Notes under the pieces: model-generated
What the model saw: only the letters and a program-made list of their open reading frames with translations
Databases searched by the model: none
What the model was told of the DNA's origin: nothing
DNA from: Brevundimonas sp.
Lineage (GTDB): Bacteria > Pseudomonadota > Alphaproteobacteria > Caulobacterales > Caulobacteraceae
Assembly (NCBI GenBank): GCA_022712235.1
Contig: JALAGW010000051.1
Span: forward strand, 1-8,480
Reading direction: 5' to 3'
Length of the DNA: 8,480 bases
Program-made: the position numbers and the translations under genes
In this document: piece by piece, positions 1-6,750 of the stretch
How the letters are laid out: every line of letters starts with the position of its first letter
How positions within the stretch are numbered: position 1 is the stretch's first letter

Positions 1-836
1 AAGCGGTCGTCCTGGGCGATGCGCAGGTAGAGCTTGCCGGCCTTCGGATCGATGAACCATTGATAGGGCTTGGCGTGCCAGTCGTTGGTCTTGCCGATCA
101 GTTCCGGCGCATTGACCAGGAAGAGGCGGGAGTCATCGGGGAAGATAGGCTTCGAGATGGTGTCGTAGCCCCAAGTGTTGTTGTCCCAGGCGGGCTGCTG
201 CATCGTCAGCGTCGCGCCGCTGATCGAGGCCACGGGCGAGAAGCGGTCGGTGAAGAAACCGGTGGCCTCGACCTCCAGCCGCTCGGGGTGACGGATCGCG
301 CCGATGAAGGCCAGGTCGGGGTTGGTGATCTCCATGCCGGTGGCGGTGAAGTTCACGTCCGAGTGGCTGATTTCCAGCCAGGGGCGTTCGGCCAGGGTGT
401 CGTTGACCCAGACCTGCCGGGCGTCGAGGCCCTTGGGAATGTCGGCAACATAGATGCGTCGTTCCGCATCCGAAACCGTGAACCCCGTGACGTCGAAACC
501 GCCCGAGATGACCGGGCGGTCACCGGGCCGGGCCTGCCAGACGACCTTGTGATCGCTCTGGCCGCCATCGGGAGCGGTGAAGACCAGGGGCTGATCCAGA
601 CGATAGGCGCCGGCCGCGATCTCGACGGTGACATCCTCGTTGCGGTTGTGGCTGCGGACCAGGGCCTGGGCGCGGGTCAGGGACTTGACCGGGCGCGCGG
701 CGCTGCCGGGATTGCGGTCGTTGCCGTCAGGAGAGACGTGAATCGTCGTCTGCGCGTTCGCCGCCGTCGCCGAGAGCATGATCCCGGCGGATAGAAGGCC
801 CGCCGTGATCATGCCGAAACCTGCACCTTGCCCCAT
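1..836 (-). CDS. Secreted parallel beta-helix glycoside hydrolase, GH141-like (3' end off window)
   Basis: Read on the minus strand from an ATG at 834-836, an open frame runs to the window edge without a stop, giving 278 N-terminal residues. Residues 1-29 look like a Sec signal peptide: a hydrophobic run (ITAGLLSAGIMLSA) and a likely cut after ANA, though the n-region lacks the usual positive charge. Mature residues begin with a pattern like IHVSPDGNDRNPGS...RPVKSLTRAQALVR, then a region ending RLFLVNAPELIG...WFIDPKAGKLYLR. This is the entry module common to right-handed parallel beta-helix carbohydrate enzymes, including GH141, a family with a characterised alpha-L-fucosidase and a xylanase. 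The neighbours favour fucosidase, but the catalytic region lies off the window, so specificity is inferred. The gene has its own promoter 84 bases after the preceding gene. No in-frame start lies between ATG 836 and an upstream stop. Met9 (position 812), with an AGG seven bases before it, is an alternative start. A polysaccharide lyase is the main alternative identity. Confidence 0.72.
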   Translation of the reverse strand, partial: MGQGAGFGMITAGLLSAGIMLSATAANAQTTIHVSPDGNDRNPGSAARPVKSLTRAQALVRSHNRNEDVTVEIAAGAYRLDQPLVFTAPDGGQSDHKVVWQARPGDRPVISGGFDVTGFTVSDAERRIYVADIPKGLDARQVWVNDTLAERPWLEISHSDVNFTATGMEITNPDLAFIGAIRHPERLEVEATGFFTDRFSPVASISGATLTMQQPAWDNNTWGYDTISKPIFPDDSRLFLVNAPELIGKTNDWHAKPYQWFIDPKAGKLYLRIAQDDR

Positions 837-852
837 GACGCGTTCCCATAAA

Positions 853-868
853 CATATTATGTATTATG
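853..868 (-). promoter_or_regulatory. Operator-like palindrome A
   Basis: The plus strand reads CATATTAT|GTATTATG, an imperfect inverted repeat with 6 of 8 arms paired, centred between 860 and 861. It is an AT-rich island in GC-rich DNA, 16 bases before the start codon of the beta-helix hydrolase. Its right half is identical to the right half of the much stronger palindrome at 2525-2550, and GTATTAT recurs at 5479-5485. It falls just downstream of a candidate -10 box, a position suited to a repressor. Binding by a shared regulator is inferred. Confidence 0.55.
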
Positions 869-873
869 AAATC

Positions 874-901
874 AGCGTAACTCATGGACCCCCGGTGTCA
901 A
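874..901 (-). promoter_or_regulatory. Candidate sigma-70-type promoter for the beta-helix hydrolase
   Basis: On the minus strand a perfect TTGACA (plus positions 896-901) is followed after 16 bases by TACGCT (874-879), a weak -10. Transcription would begin near 866, inside palindrome A. It sits in the 84-base gap after the FAH-family gene, in which no terminator hairpin is visible, so read-through from upstream is also possible. Confidence 0.4.
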
Positions 902-920
902 TGCAGGGCGATGTGAGAAA

Positions 921-1766
921 TCAGGCCTGCGCGACGACCTGTCGCTGTTCGCCCAGCCCCTCGATGCCCAGCTCCATCACGTCGCCGGCGTTCAGATAGA
1001 CGGGCTCGGGCTTCTGGCCCAGGCCGACGCCGGGCGGGGTGCCGGTCGAGATGACGTCGCCGGGCTGCAGGCTCATGAACTGGCTGACGTAGTGGACGAT
1101 GAAGGCGGGCTTGAAGATCATGGTGGCGGTCGAGCCGTCCTGGAAGGTCTTGCCGTTGACCTTCAGCCACAAGCGCAGGTCAGCCGGGTCGGGTACCTCG
1201 TCGCGGGTGACCAGCCAGGTCCCGAGCGGGCCAAAGGTGTCGCAGCCCTTGCCCTTGTCCCAGGTGCCGCCGCGCTCGGTCTGGAAGGCGCGTTCGGATA
1301 CGTCGTTGATGGTGCAGTAGCCGGCGATGCAGGCCTCGGCCTCTTCTTCCGGGACGTAGGACGCGTCCTTGCCGATGACGATGCCCAGCTCGACCTCCCA
1401 GTCCAGCTTGGTCGACCCGCGCGGCTTCAGGACGGTGTCGTTCGGCCCGACGATACAGGAGGTCGCCTTGGAGAAGAGCACGGGCTCATCCGGGATCGGC
1501 AGGCCGGATTCCTCGGCGTGGTCGGCGTAATTCAGGCCGATGCACAGGAACTTCCCGACCTTGCCGATACAGGCGCCGTAGCGGACGCCTTCCGGCGCCA
1601 GGGGCAGGGCGGTCAGGTCGAGCGCGCGCAGGCGAGCCAGGCTGTCGTCCGACAGGGCGGCGCCGTCCACGTCGGCGATGACGCTGCTGAGGTCGCGAAT
1701 ATGGCCCTCGGCGTCGATCACGCCGGGCTTTTCCTGACCCATGGGGCCAAAGCGGAGAAGTTTCAT
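921..1766 (-). CDS. FAH-family hydrolase, probable 2,4-diketo-3-deoxy-L-fuconate hydrolase
   Basis: A complete 281-residue protein of the fumarylacetoacetate hydrolase family, normal length for the short bacterial members. The predicted job is the last pathway step: hydrolytic C-C cleavage of 2,4-diketo-3-deoxy-L-fuconate to pyruvate and L-lactate in the cytoplasm. Family hallmarks visible are IGLNYADHAEE (76-86), the metal-binding acidic cluster DWEVELG (Glu124, Glu126) with Asp155 in INDVSER, the KGKGCDTFGP segment (171-180) and STGTPPGVG (240-248). It starts 21 bases after the SDR stop with AGGG (1776-1779) upstream of ATG 1764-1766, so it is co-transcribed with that gene. Close homologues are often labelled ureidoglycolate lyase, but the SDR, lactonase and aldose dehydrogenase around it fit deoxy-sugar degradation far better. 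The rhamnose-pathway diketo acid is the main alternative substrate. Family certain; substrate inferred from context. Confidence 0.88.
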   Translation of the reverse strand: MKLLRFGPMGQEKPGVIDAEGHIRDLSSVIADVDGAALSDDSLARLRALDLTALPLAPEGVRYGACIGKVGKFLCIGLNYADHAEESGLPIPDEPVLFSKATSCIVGPNDTVLKPRGSTKLDWEVELGIVIGKDASYVPEEEAEACIAGYCTINDVSERAFQTERGGTWDKGKGCDTFGPLGTWLVTRDEVPDPADLRLWLKVNGKTFQDGSTATMIFKPAFIVHYVSQFMSLQPGDVISTGTPPGVGLGQKPEPVYLNAGDVMELGIEGLGEQRQVVAQA

Positions 1767-1787
1767 GTCGTGTTTCCCTGAAGCGGC

Positions 1788-2513
1788 TCAGTTGACCCAG
1801 CCGCCGTCGATCACATTGATCGTGCCGGTGGTGAAGGCGGATTCGTCGGAGGCCAGATAGACGGCCAGGGCCGCCAGCTCGCTCGGACGACCGAAGCGGC
1901 CCATGGCCTGACGGGCGGTGAACTCGGCATAGGCCTTGTCGAAGTCGCCGGTGTCGCGCAGCCGTTGCAGCAGGGACGGGGTCTCGACGGTGCCGGGGCA
2001 GATGGCGTTGCAGCGGATGCCCTGGGTCACGAAGTCGGCGGCGACTGACTTGGTCAGGCCGATCACGGCGGCCTTGGTGGCGCCATAGGCGAAGCGGTTG
2101 GGCACGGCCTTGATGCTGGAACAGACCGACGACATGTTGATGATCGAGCCGCCGCCGTTGGCGATCATCTGCGGCAGGAAGGCCCGGATCATGCGGTATT
2201 GCGCCGTGACGTTGAGGCTGTTGGAGAAGTTCCAGGCCTCCTCGTCGCAGTCCAGGATGGTGCCGGCGTGGACATAGCCGGCGCAGTTGTAGAGCACGTC
2301 GACCTGGGGGAACTCGGCCGCGATCGCCTTGACCGCCTCGGGATCGGTCACGTCCAGCTGGCGCACGGCGACACCGTCCAGATCGCTCAGGGGGGCGATG
2401 TTGATGTCGGCGGCGATCACGGTCGCGCCTTCGCGCAGGAAGGCCTCGACCGTCGCCCGTCCAATCCCTTGCGCCGCCGCCGTCACCAGGGCGGTCTTGC
2501 CTGCCAGTCTCAT
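1788..2513 (-). CDS. Short-chain dehydrogenase, probable 2-keto-3-deoxy-L-fuconate dehydrogenase
   Basis: A complete 241-residue classical SDR. The Rossmann motif is TAAAQGIG (11-18). Asp36 at the end of the second strand predicts NAD+ over NADP+. The tetrad reads Asn101, Ser129 (NMSSV), Tyr143 and Lys147 (YGATK). The sequence strongly recalls human DHRS6/BDH2: the TAAAQGIG start, TKAAVIGLTKSVAADF, IRCN..CPGTV.TPSL, YLASDESA..TG and IDGGW are shared, as is an Arg (140) just before the catalytic Tyr. This SDR type includes the 2-keto-3-deoxy-L-fuconate 4-dehydrogenase of the Xanthomonas L-fucose pathway. Predicted reaction: NAD+-dependent oxidation of C4 to give the 2,4-diketo acid, which the next gene would cleave. 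It is first in a two-gene operon. An AGGA at 2521-2524 abuts palindrome B and lies seven bases from the ATG, fixing the start. A 3-hydroxyacid dehydrogenase is a possible alternative. Confidence 0.88.
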   Translation of the reverse strand: MRLAGKTALVTAAAQGIGRATVEAFLREGATVIAADINIAPLSDLDGVAVRQLDVTDPEAVKAIAAEFPQVDVLYNCAGYVHAGTILDCDEEAWNFSNSLNVTAQYRMIRAFLPQMIANGGGSIINMSSVCSSIKAVPNRFAYGATKAAVIGLTKSVAADFVTQGIRCNAICPGTVETPSLLQRLRDTGDFDKAYAEFTARQAMGRFGRPSELAALAVYLASDESAFTTGTINVIDGGWVN

Positions 2514-2524
2514 CTCTGCATCCT

Positions 2525-2550
2525 CAAAACATAAGACGTATTATGTTTTG
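2525..2550 (-). promoter_or_regulatory. Operator-like palindrome B (26 bp, 12 of 13 pairs)
   Basis: An almost perfect even palindrome centred between 2537 and 2538. The left arm is CAAAACATAAGAC and the right arm GTATTATGTTTTG; only the third pair from the centre fails. It spans the predicted -10 edge and start of transcription of the SDR-FAH operon and ends exactly against the SDR ribosome-binding site, so a bound protein would block transcription. The even symmetry with a central CG is typical of LacI-family operators, but no regulator gene is in the window, so the binding family is a guess. It shares half-sites with sites A and C. Confidence 0.75.
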
Positions 2551-2576
2551 CTAGGCTCCTGCCGCGCAGGCGTCAA
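2548..2576 (-). promoter_or_regulatory. Candidate promoter of the SDR-FAH operon
   Basis: On the minus strand TTGACG (plus positions 2571-2576) is separated by 17 bases from TAGCAA (2548-2553), a weak -10. TTGACG matches the Caulobacter housekeeping -35 style. It lies immediately after the TonB-receptor terminator and overlaps palindrome B, giving a very short leader of roughly 30 bases. Confidence 0.45.
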
Positions 2577-2591
2577 GCCGGGGCTGGGCGC

Positions 2592-2625
2592 AAAGAAAAA
2601 CCGCCCCCCGACAGGCGGGAGGCGG
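2592..2625 (-). terminator. Rho-independent terminator after the TonB-dependent receptor
   Basis: In the minus-strand transcript a 10-bp stem (CCGCCTCCCG pairing with CGGGGGGCGG, one G-U pair) with the five-base loop CCTGT is followed by TTTTTCTTT. It begins 29 bases after the receptor stop codon and ends before the -35 box of the next unit, insulating the receptor gene from the SDR-FAH operon. Confidence 0.9.
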
Positions 2626-2654
2626 CGCACCAGAATGGCAGGGAGAGAGGGTTT

Positions 2655-5381
2655 TTAGAAGCGCAGGCGAACCCCGGCGGACACGCGACGTCCCGTGGTG
2701 CGGAACTCCTTCGTGCGGTCTTCCGAGACCGAATAGAGGAACTCTTCCTCGTCGGTCAGGTTCAGGGCGTCCAGGAAGACGGTGACGTTTTCGGTCACGT
2801 CATAGGAGGCGCCGGCGTCGAGTTGGCCATAGGCGTCGAAGTATTCGGGCTCGCTGTTGCGGCCCACGGCGACGGCCACGAACTTGTCGCGCCAGGTGTA
2901 GGCCAGGCGGGCCTGGATCGGCCCCTTCTCATAGAAACCGACCAGGCTGTAGGAGTATTTCGACAGGCCTTCCAGCCCATAGGACTGGCCGCCGGCGTTG
3001 GAGTATTCGGCGTCGGAGTCGGCGTAGGTGAAGCTGGTCTGCACGCCCAGGCCGTCGAACGGCGCCGGCAGGTTGTCGAACGTCTGGCGATAGCCCAGCT
3101 CGATGCCCTTGATGGTCGCGCCTTCGCCGTTGCTCGGCACGGTGACCGAGAAGGAGACCTCGTCGATCTGTTCCCGCGTCGTGGTGGTGCTGACGAAGGA
3201 GTCGAGGTTCTTGTAGAAGGCGGCGAAAGACAGCAGCGAGGTGGGGGCGAAATACCACTCCACGCCGGCTTCCATCTGGGTCGCGCGGAAGGGCTTCAGG
3301 TCCGGGTTGCCGCGCTTGATCGATTCATTGCCGGGATTGGTCTGGATGCTCTGGCGCGGCGACAGGTCGCTCAGGGTCGGACGGGTCATGACCCGCGAGG
3401 CGGCGAAGCGCACGATCAGGTCGTCGGTGACCGACAGACGCGCGTTCAGCGAAGGCAGCACGTCGGTATAGTCGCCGTCGAAGCTGACCGGGATGACGGG
3501 CGACAGTTCGATGATGTTCTGGCCCGCGCCGTTGGGCTTGGCGCTGATCACGGTGCGCGAGGCGCCGGACGAGGTGTAGGAGGTGTTCTCGACGCGGACG
3601 CCCATGTTGACCGTCAGCGGCATGCCGCCCAGATCGGCGTCGATCTGGCTCATCAGATAGCCGGTCCAGACCTCTTCATCGACGACGGACGAGGCCGAGG
3701 GATCATAGACGCTGGGGGCGAAGGCCTTGCCGTCGCGATCCGCCAGACCCTTCACATAGGCCATCAGGGCGTTGGGGTCATAGGTCAGCCAGTCGTGCAT
3801 GATGTTGCCGCCGCGACCGTCGAAGAAGTTCATGCCGGTCGGGGAGAAGAGGTCCGACGGCAAGGCCTCATTGGAGTCGCAATAGGCGCATTGCTGACCG
3901 AACGGCATGGAGGTGCCGTAGATGTCCTTGATGCGGTTCTGATAGCCGATGCCGCCATACAGGGTGACGTTGCCGCCCGGCGTCCATTCGCCGTCGATGC
4001 GGTATTCGTCGATGGTGTCCTTGGTCCGGCCGGCGCTGTTCCAGATGTAGTAGTGGGCGGTCAGGCCATTCGGATCGGTGGCGGCGTCGGCCGTCGATCC
4101 GGGATAGCCGAAGCCGTATTCATAGATGGGCGAGCCGCCGCGACGGTCCCACCACAGGTCGACGCCCTTGCGGCGAATGGTGGTGAAGCTGGGAGCCTGG
4201 TCGCTCTTGCGCTCGGAGGTCGAGGTCGAGACGTCGAAGGACAGTTTCAGGTCGTCGGTGACCTGCCAGTCCGCATTGAAGCCCAACTGGCGCGTTTCCA
4301 CGTTGCGGGTGTCGTATTGCATGATCTGGTCGACGAAGCCGCCAGCATAGCGCTGATAGACAGCTTCGTTGCCCTCCACGATCTGCTCAACGAGATCGCC
4401 GCCGGCGAAGTCGAAGGCCAGGCCGGTCTGACGCTCGGTGATGTCCGCCTTCACATACATGGCGTCGAGCGTCAGGGTCAGGTTCTGCATCGGACGGTAT
4501 TGGCCCGAGGCGTTCAGGCCCAGCATCTGCTTGCTGCGCTCGAAGAAGAAGGGCGACAGGTTCGACGGCATCGAGACCTTGTCGAACGGCGCCACGTCCG
4601 GCCCGATGCGAGCGCCCTGGACGCCGCCACGGCTGTAATAGCTGTCCGTGCTCGAGCGGAAGACGTGCCCGGCGCCGATGGTGAACTCGTCGTTGCGCGT
4701 GTCCTGATCGACGTAGGAGGCCGCCAGGGCGAAGCCCAGGGTGCGGTCGTCATTGCGCCACGAAGCGACGGCCGCGGCGTCCTGGCTGTAGTTGTCGGCC
4801 AGTTCGGCCCAGGTCGAACCCAGCGAGCCCGCGACGGCGAAGGGCTGGCGCTGATCCAGCGGGCGCAGGGTGCGGACGTTGATGGTCGCGCCGATCGAGG
4901 CGCCGTTGATGTTGGCCTGGGGCGACTTGTAGACATCGGCGCCGGAGATGATCTCCGAAGGCAGGACGTCGAACGAGAACTCGCGGCCGTTGTTGTCGGT
5001 GGCCAGGGTGCGGCCGTTGACCGTCACCGCGTTGAACTTGGGTCCGAAGCCGCGCACCGTGACGAAGCGGCCTTCGCCGCGGTTGCGGTCGATGGTCACG
5101 CCCGGAATGCGCTGCAGGGATTCCGCCACGTTCTGATCGGGCAGCTTGCCCAGGTCCTCGGATGCGATCGAGTCGACCACGCCGACGGCGTTGCGCTTGA
5201 TGTCGATCGACTGCTGCTGACTGGCGCGGATGCCGGTGACGACGATCTCGTCAACGGTGGTCGCCTCTTGGGCACCGGTGTCATTCGACGGCGCGTCTTG
5301 CGCCATGACGATAGCCGGGAGGGCTAGGGCGGACAGCACGCCCATGGCGGTCGCGGCCATCAAACTCGTCTTCGTGGACAT
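2655..5381 (-). CDS. TonB-dependent outer-membrane receptor (Xanthomonas/Caulobacter type)
   Basis: A 908-residue receptor when started at ATG 5379-5381. Residues 1-28 (MSTKTSLMAA..., ending IVMAQ) form a signal peptide. A TonB-box-like DEIVVTG lies at 44-50 and a plug domain spans about 60-172, with RIPGVTIDRN, TVRGFGPKFNAVTVNGR and GASIGATINVR. The remainder is the 22-strand beta-barrel, ending in aromatic Phe (VRLRF) as outer-membrane proteins do. The style matches the TonB-Xanth-Caul group, often linked to glycan uptake. With a secreted hydrolase and sugar catabolism genes around it, it probably imports a fucose-containing saccharide powered by TonB-ExbBD. Cys498 and Cys501 (CAYC) are the only cysteines and probably form a disulfide in a loop. 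An open frame continues 69 codons upstream, but that stretch overlaps the transporter gene and the operator and would bury the signal peptide, so it is rejected. The gene has its own promoter and terminator. The substrate is inferred. Confidence 0.95.
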   Translation of the reverse strand: MSTKTSLMAATAMGVLSALALPAIVMAQDAPSNDTGAQEATTVDEIVVTGIRASQQQSIDIKRNAVGVVDSIASEDLGKLPDQNVAESLQRIPGVTIDRNRGEGRFVTVRGFGPKFNAVTVNGRTLATDNNGREFSFDVLPSEIISGADVYKSPQANINGASIGATINVRTLRPLDQRQPFAVAGSLGSTWAELADNYSQDAAAVASWRNDDRTLGFALAASYVDQDTRNDEFTIGAGHVFRSSTDSYYSRGGVQGARIGPDVAPFDKVSMPSNLSPFFFERSKQMLGLNASGQYRPMQNLTLTLDAMYVKADITERQTGLAFDFAGGDLVEQIVEGNEAVYQRYAGGFVDQIMQYDTRNVETRQLGFNADWQVTDDLKLSFDVSTSTSERKSDQAPSFTTIRRKGVDLWWDRRGGSPIYEYGFGYPGSTADAATDPNGLTAHYYIWNSAGRTKDTIDEYRIDGEWTPGGNVTLYGGIGYQNRIKDIYGTSMPFGQQCAYCDSNEALPSDLFSPTGMNFFDGRGGNIMHDWLTYDPNALMAYVKGLADRDGKAFAPSVYDPSASSVVDEEVWTGYLMSQIDADLGGMPLTVNMGVRVENTSYTSSGASRTVISAKPNGAGQNIIELSPVIPVSFDGDYTDVLPSLNARLSVTDDLIVRFAASRVMTRPTLSDLSPRQSIQTNPGNESIKRGNPDLKPFRATQMEAGVEWYFAPTSLLSFAAFYKNLDSFVSTTTTREQIDEVSFSVTVPSNGEGATIKGIELGYRQTFDNLPAPFDGLGVQTSFTYADSDAEYSNAGGQSYGLEGLSKYSYSLVGFYEKGPIQARLAYTWRDKFVAVAVGRNSEPEYFDAYGQLDAGASYDVTENVTVFLDALNLTDEEEFLYSVSEDRTKEFRTTGRRVSAGVRLRF

Positions 5382-5388
5382 CTTGAGA

Positions 5389-5392
5389 TCCT
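5389..5392 (-). promoter_or_regulatory. Ribosome-binding site fixing the receptor start
   Basis: AGGA on the minus strand, seven bases before ATG 5379-5381. Together with the signal peptide that begins there, it identifies this ATG as the true start rather than the earlier in-frame ATG ending at 5588. Confidence 0.7.
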
Positions 5393-5436
5393 GCTGGGTT
5401 CCAACCTTGGCGGCCTGTTTTTCCGGCCTTGTCGAA

Positions 5437-5465
5437 ACCCTACGAACGGCGTTCCCGTATGTCAA
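5437..5465 (-). promoter_or_regulatory. Candidate promoter of the TonB-dependent receptor
   Basis: On the minus strand TTGACA (plus 5460-5465) is followed after exactly 17 bases by TAGGGT (5437-5442), a 3-of-6 match to the -10 consensus. The start of transcription would be near 5430, giving a leader of about 50 bases. Palindrome C lies directly upstream of the -35 box. Confidence 0.45.
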
Positions 5466-5470
5466 ATTAT

Positions 5471-5486
5471 CATCATACGTATTATA
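5471..5486 (-). promoter_or_regulatory. Operator-like palindrome C
   Basis: The plus strand reads CATCATAC|GTATTATA. The inner 14 bases pair at 6 of 7 positions and include the perfect ATACGTAT core, centred between 5478 and 5479. It matches site B in the left CAT, the central ACGT and the right GTATTAT. Unlike sites A and B it lies upstream of the best -35 box and about 90 bases before the start codon. A TATAAT on the minus strand (5482-5487) overlaps it, but no -35 precedes that. Confidence 0.6.
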
Positions 5487-5496
5487 ACATTCAGGC

Positions 5497-6750
5497 CTAG
5501 CGCACCGACCGGATGGGCGCGACGCACAGGGCCGATCCGAAGACGAAGATGACGGCCGCGATGAAGATGACGGCGTAGTTTCCGCCAAACAGGTTCAGCA
5601 GAATCGCCGCCATGACCGGGCTGATGATCTGGGGGATGTTGACGGCCGTGGTCAGGACGCCGAGGTCCTTGCCTTCATCGCCCTCGGCGCTCTGCGGCAG
5701 GACCTGGGTCATCAAAGCCATGTCGATGGACATGAACATGCCGTAGCCGACGCCGATGATCCCGGCGTAGATCCACATGCCTGTCATCGTCGGCAGGAGC
5801 AGGGGCGCGGCCATGGCGCAGCCCATGATCAGGCTGGCGCCGATGACGAAGGGCTTGCGGCGCTGGAAGCGGTCCGACAGGTAGCCCGAGGCCAGCGAGG
5901 ACACGATCAGGCAGACCAGGGTCAGGATGGCCAGATTGGCGATGGCGACGTTCGATTCGGCGTCGGAAAGACCGATGTAGTCGCGCAGGATGTAGAGCAT
6001 GTAGGCGGCGACGGCCTGATAGCCCATGTAGATGGTGAAGCGTCCGGCGAAGGCCCAGGCGAAGTCAGGGTGCTCTTTCGGACTGATCCAGAACCCTTTG
6101 GCGAAGGCGATCCACGAAAAGGGGCGGCGCGGCTGTTCGGCGCTGGACGGCTCGCGGTTGATGACTACGAAGGCGATGCAGGAGGCGGCGATGGCCAGGG
6201 CGAACAGGCTGTAGGCCAGGACCTGGGCTCCGGCCAGGTAGCCGGCGACGACGGTGCCGGCGGTCAGGCCGGCCGTCATGCCCGCGCCGACCACGCCGGA
6301 CACGACGCCGCGGGTCTCGGGCGGGAAGCGGTCGGCGATCACGGTCGTCATCGCCGGCTGCATCGAATTATAGGCCACCGTGGCCATCACCCAGAAGACC
6401 ATCAGCGACCAGAAGCTGGTCATCCATGACACGCCGAACAGGCACAGCGAGCCGATCAGCGAAGCAATGGCGATCCATGGGGAACGGCGACCCCAACGCG
6501 ACCTTGTCCGGTCGGACAGGGCGCCGGCGATCGGCGTCGTCAGGGTCGAGAAGACCGAGGTGATGGCGAACAGCACGGCCAGGTTGTTGGCCTTGTTTCC
6601 TGGATTTATCTCCGCGATCTGATTGGGCAGCAGCACGCCCAGCACGCCGCTGTAAAGCGCCATCAGCAGGAAGAAGTTGATCATCAACGACGCTTGCAGG
6701 CGTCGGCGACCCTGGCCGTTGACGGGCAGGGCGACGGTCTCGGTGCTCAT
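5497..6750 (-). CDS. MFS sugar transporter (GPH/sucrose-transporter-like)
   Basis: A complete 417-residue inner-membrane protein with about twelve hydrophobic segments. The loop between helices 2 and 3 carries the MFS signature GALSDRTRSRWGRRSP (76-91), and its repeat in the second half is GYLSDRFQRRKP (289-300). The GRR-S/R-P form and the late segment DMALMTQVLP...KDLGVLTTAVNIPQIISP (343-378) resemble proton-coupled glycoside/sucrose-type symporters rather than FucP. The predicted role is uptake of L-fucose or a short fucosylated saccharide from the periplasm. The start overlaps the lactonase stop (ATGA at 6747-6750), with AAGGA (6760-6764) nine bases upstream, so the two are translated from one mRNA. 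No terminator is visible between its stop and the receptor promoter. Fold certain; substrate inferred from the operon. Confidence 0.88.
   Translation of the reverse strand: MSTETVALPVNGQGRRRLQASLMINFFLLMALYSGVLGVLLPNQIAEINPGNKANNLAVLFAITSVFSTLTTPIAGALSDRTRSRWGRRSPWIAIASLIGSLCLFGVSWMTSFWSLMVFWVMATVAYNSMQPAMTTVIADRFPPETRGVVSGVVGAGMTAGLTAGTVVAGYLAGAQVLAYSLFALAIAASCIAFVVINREPSSAEQPRRPFSWIAFAKGFWISPKEHPDFAWAFAGRFTIYMGYQAVAAYMLYILRDYIGLSDAESNVAIANLAILTLVCLIVSSLASGYLSDRFQRRKPFVIGASLIMGCAMAAPLLLPTMTGMWIYAGIIGVGYGMFMSIDMALMTQVLPQSAEGDEGKDLGVLTTAVNIPQIISPVMAAILLNLFGGNYAVIFIAAVIFVFGSALCVAPIRSVR

Noticed and set aside
60..794. A 244-codon plus-strand frame at the left end
   Set aside because: The low-complexity Gly/Val/Asp/Arg product is antisense to the minus-strand beta-helix hydrolase, which has a signal peptide and recognisable motifs.
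921..1766. Ureidoglycolate lyase identity for the FAH-family protein
   Set aside because: A common automatic label for this family, but no purine or allantoin genes are nearby and the neighbours fit deoxy-sugar acid cleavage.
1092..1781. A 229-codon plus-strand frame opposite the FAH-family gene
   Set aside because: Antisense shadow with no recognisable motif; the minus strand carries all the catalytic residues of the FAH family.
2512..2523. Three-codon mini-frame (ATG CAG AGA TGA) overlapping the SDR start
   Set aside because: It has no ribosome-binding site of its own; its ATG overlaps the AGGA used by the SDR. Probably chance.
2823..5327. An 834-codon plus-strand open frame antisense to the TonB receptor
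   Set aside because: Its composition (Gly, Val, Ala, Asp, Arg, His rich, no domain pattern, no signal peptide) is that of a shadow of a GC-rich gene. The opposite strand has an unmistakable receptor with signal peptide, TonB box and terminal Phe.
5382..5470. Riboswitch or structured leader before the receptor
   Set aside because: Only short GGCC and CCAAGGTTGG self-complementary bits are visible; no recognisable riboswitch fold.
5382..5588. 69-residue N-terminal extension of the TonB receptor frame
   Set aside because: Ser/Arg/Pro-rich, overlaps the end of the transporter gene and contains the operator and promoter. The ATG at 5379-5381 has an AGGA and begins a proper signal peptide.
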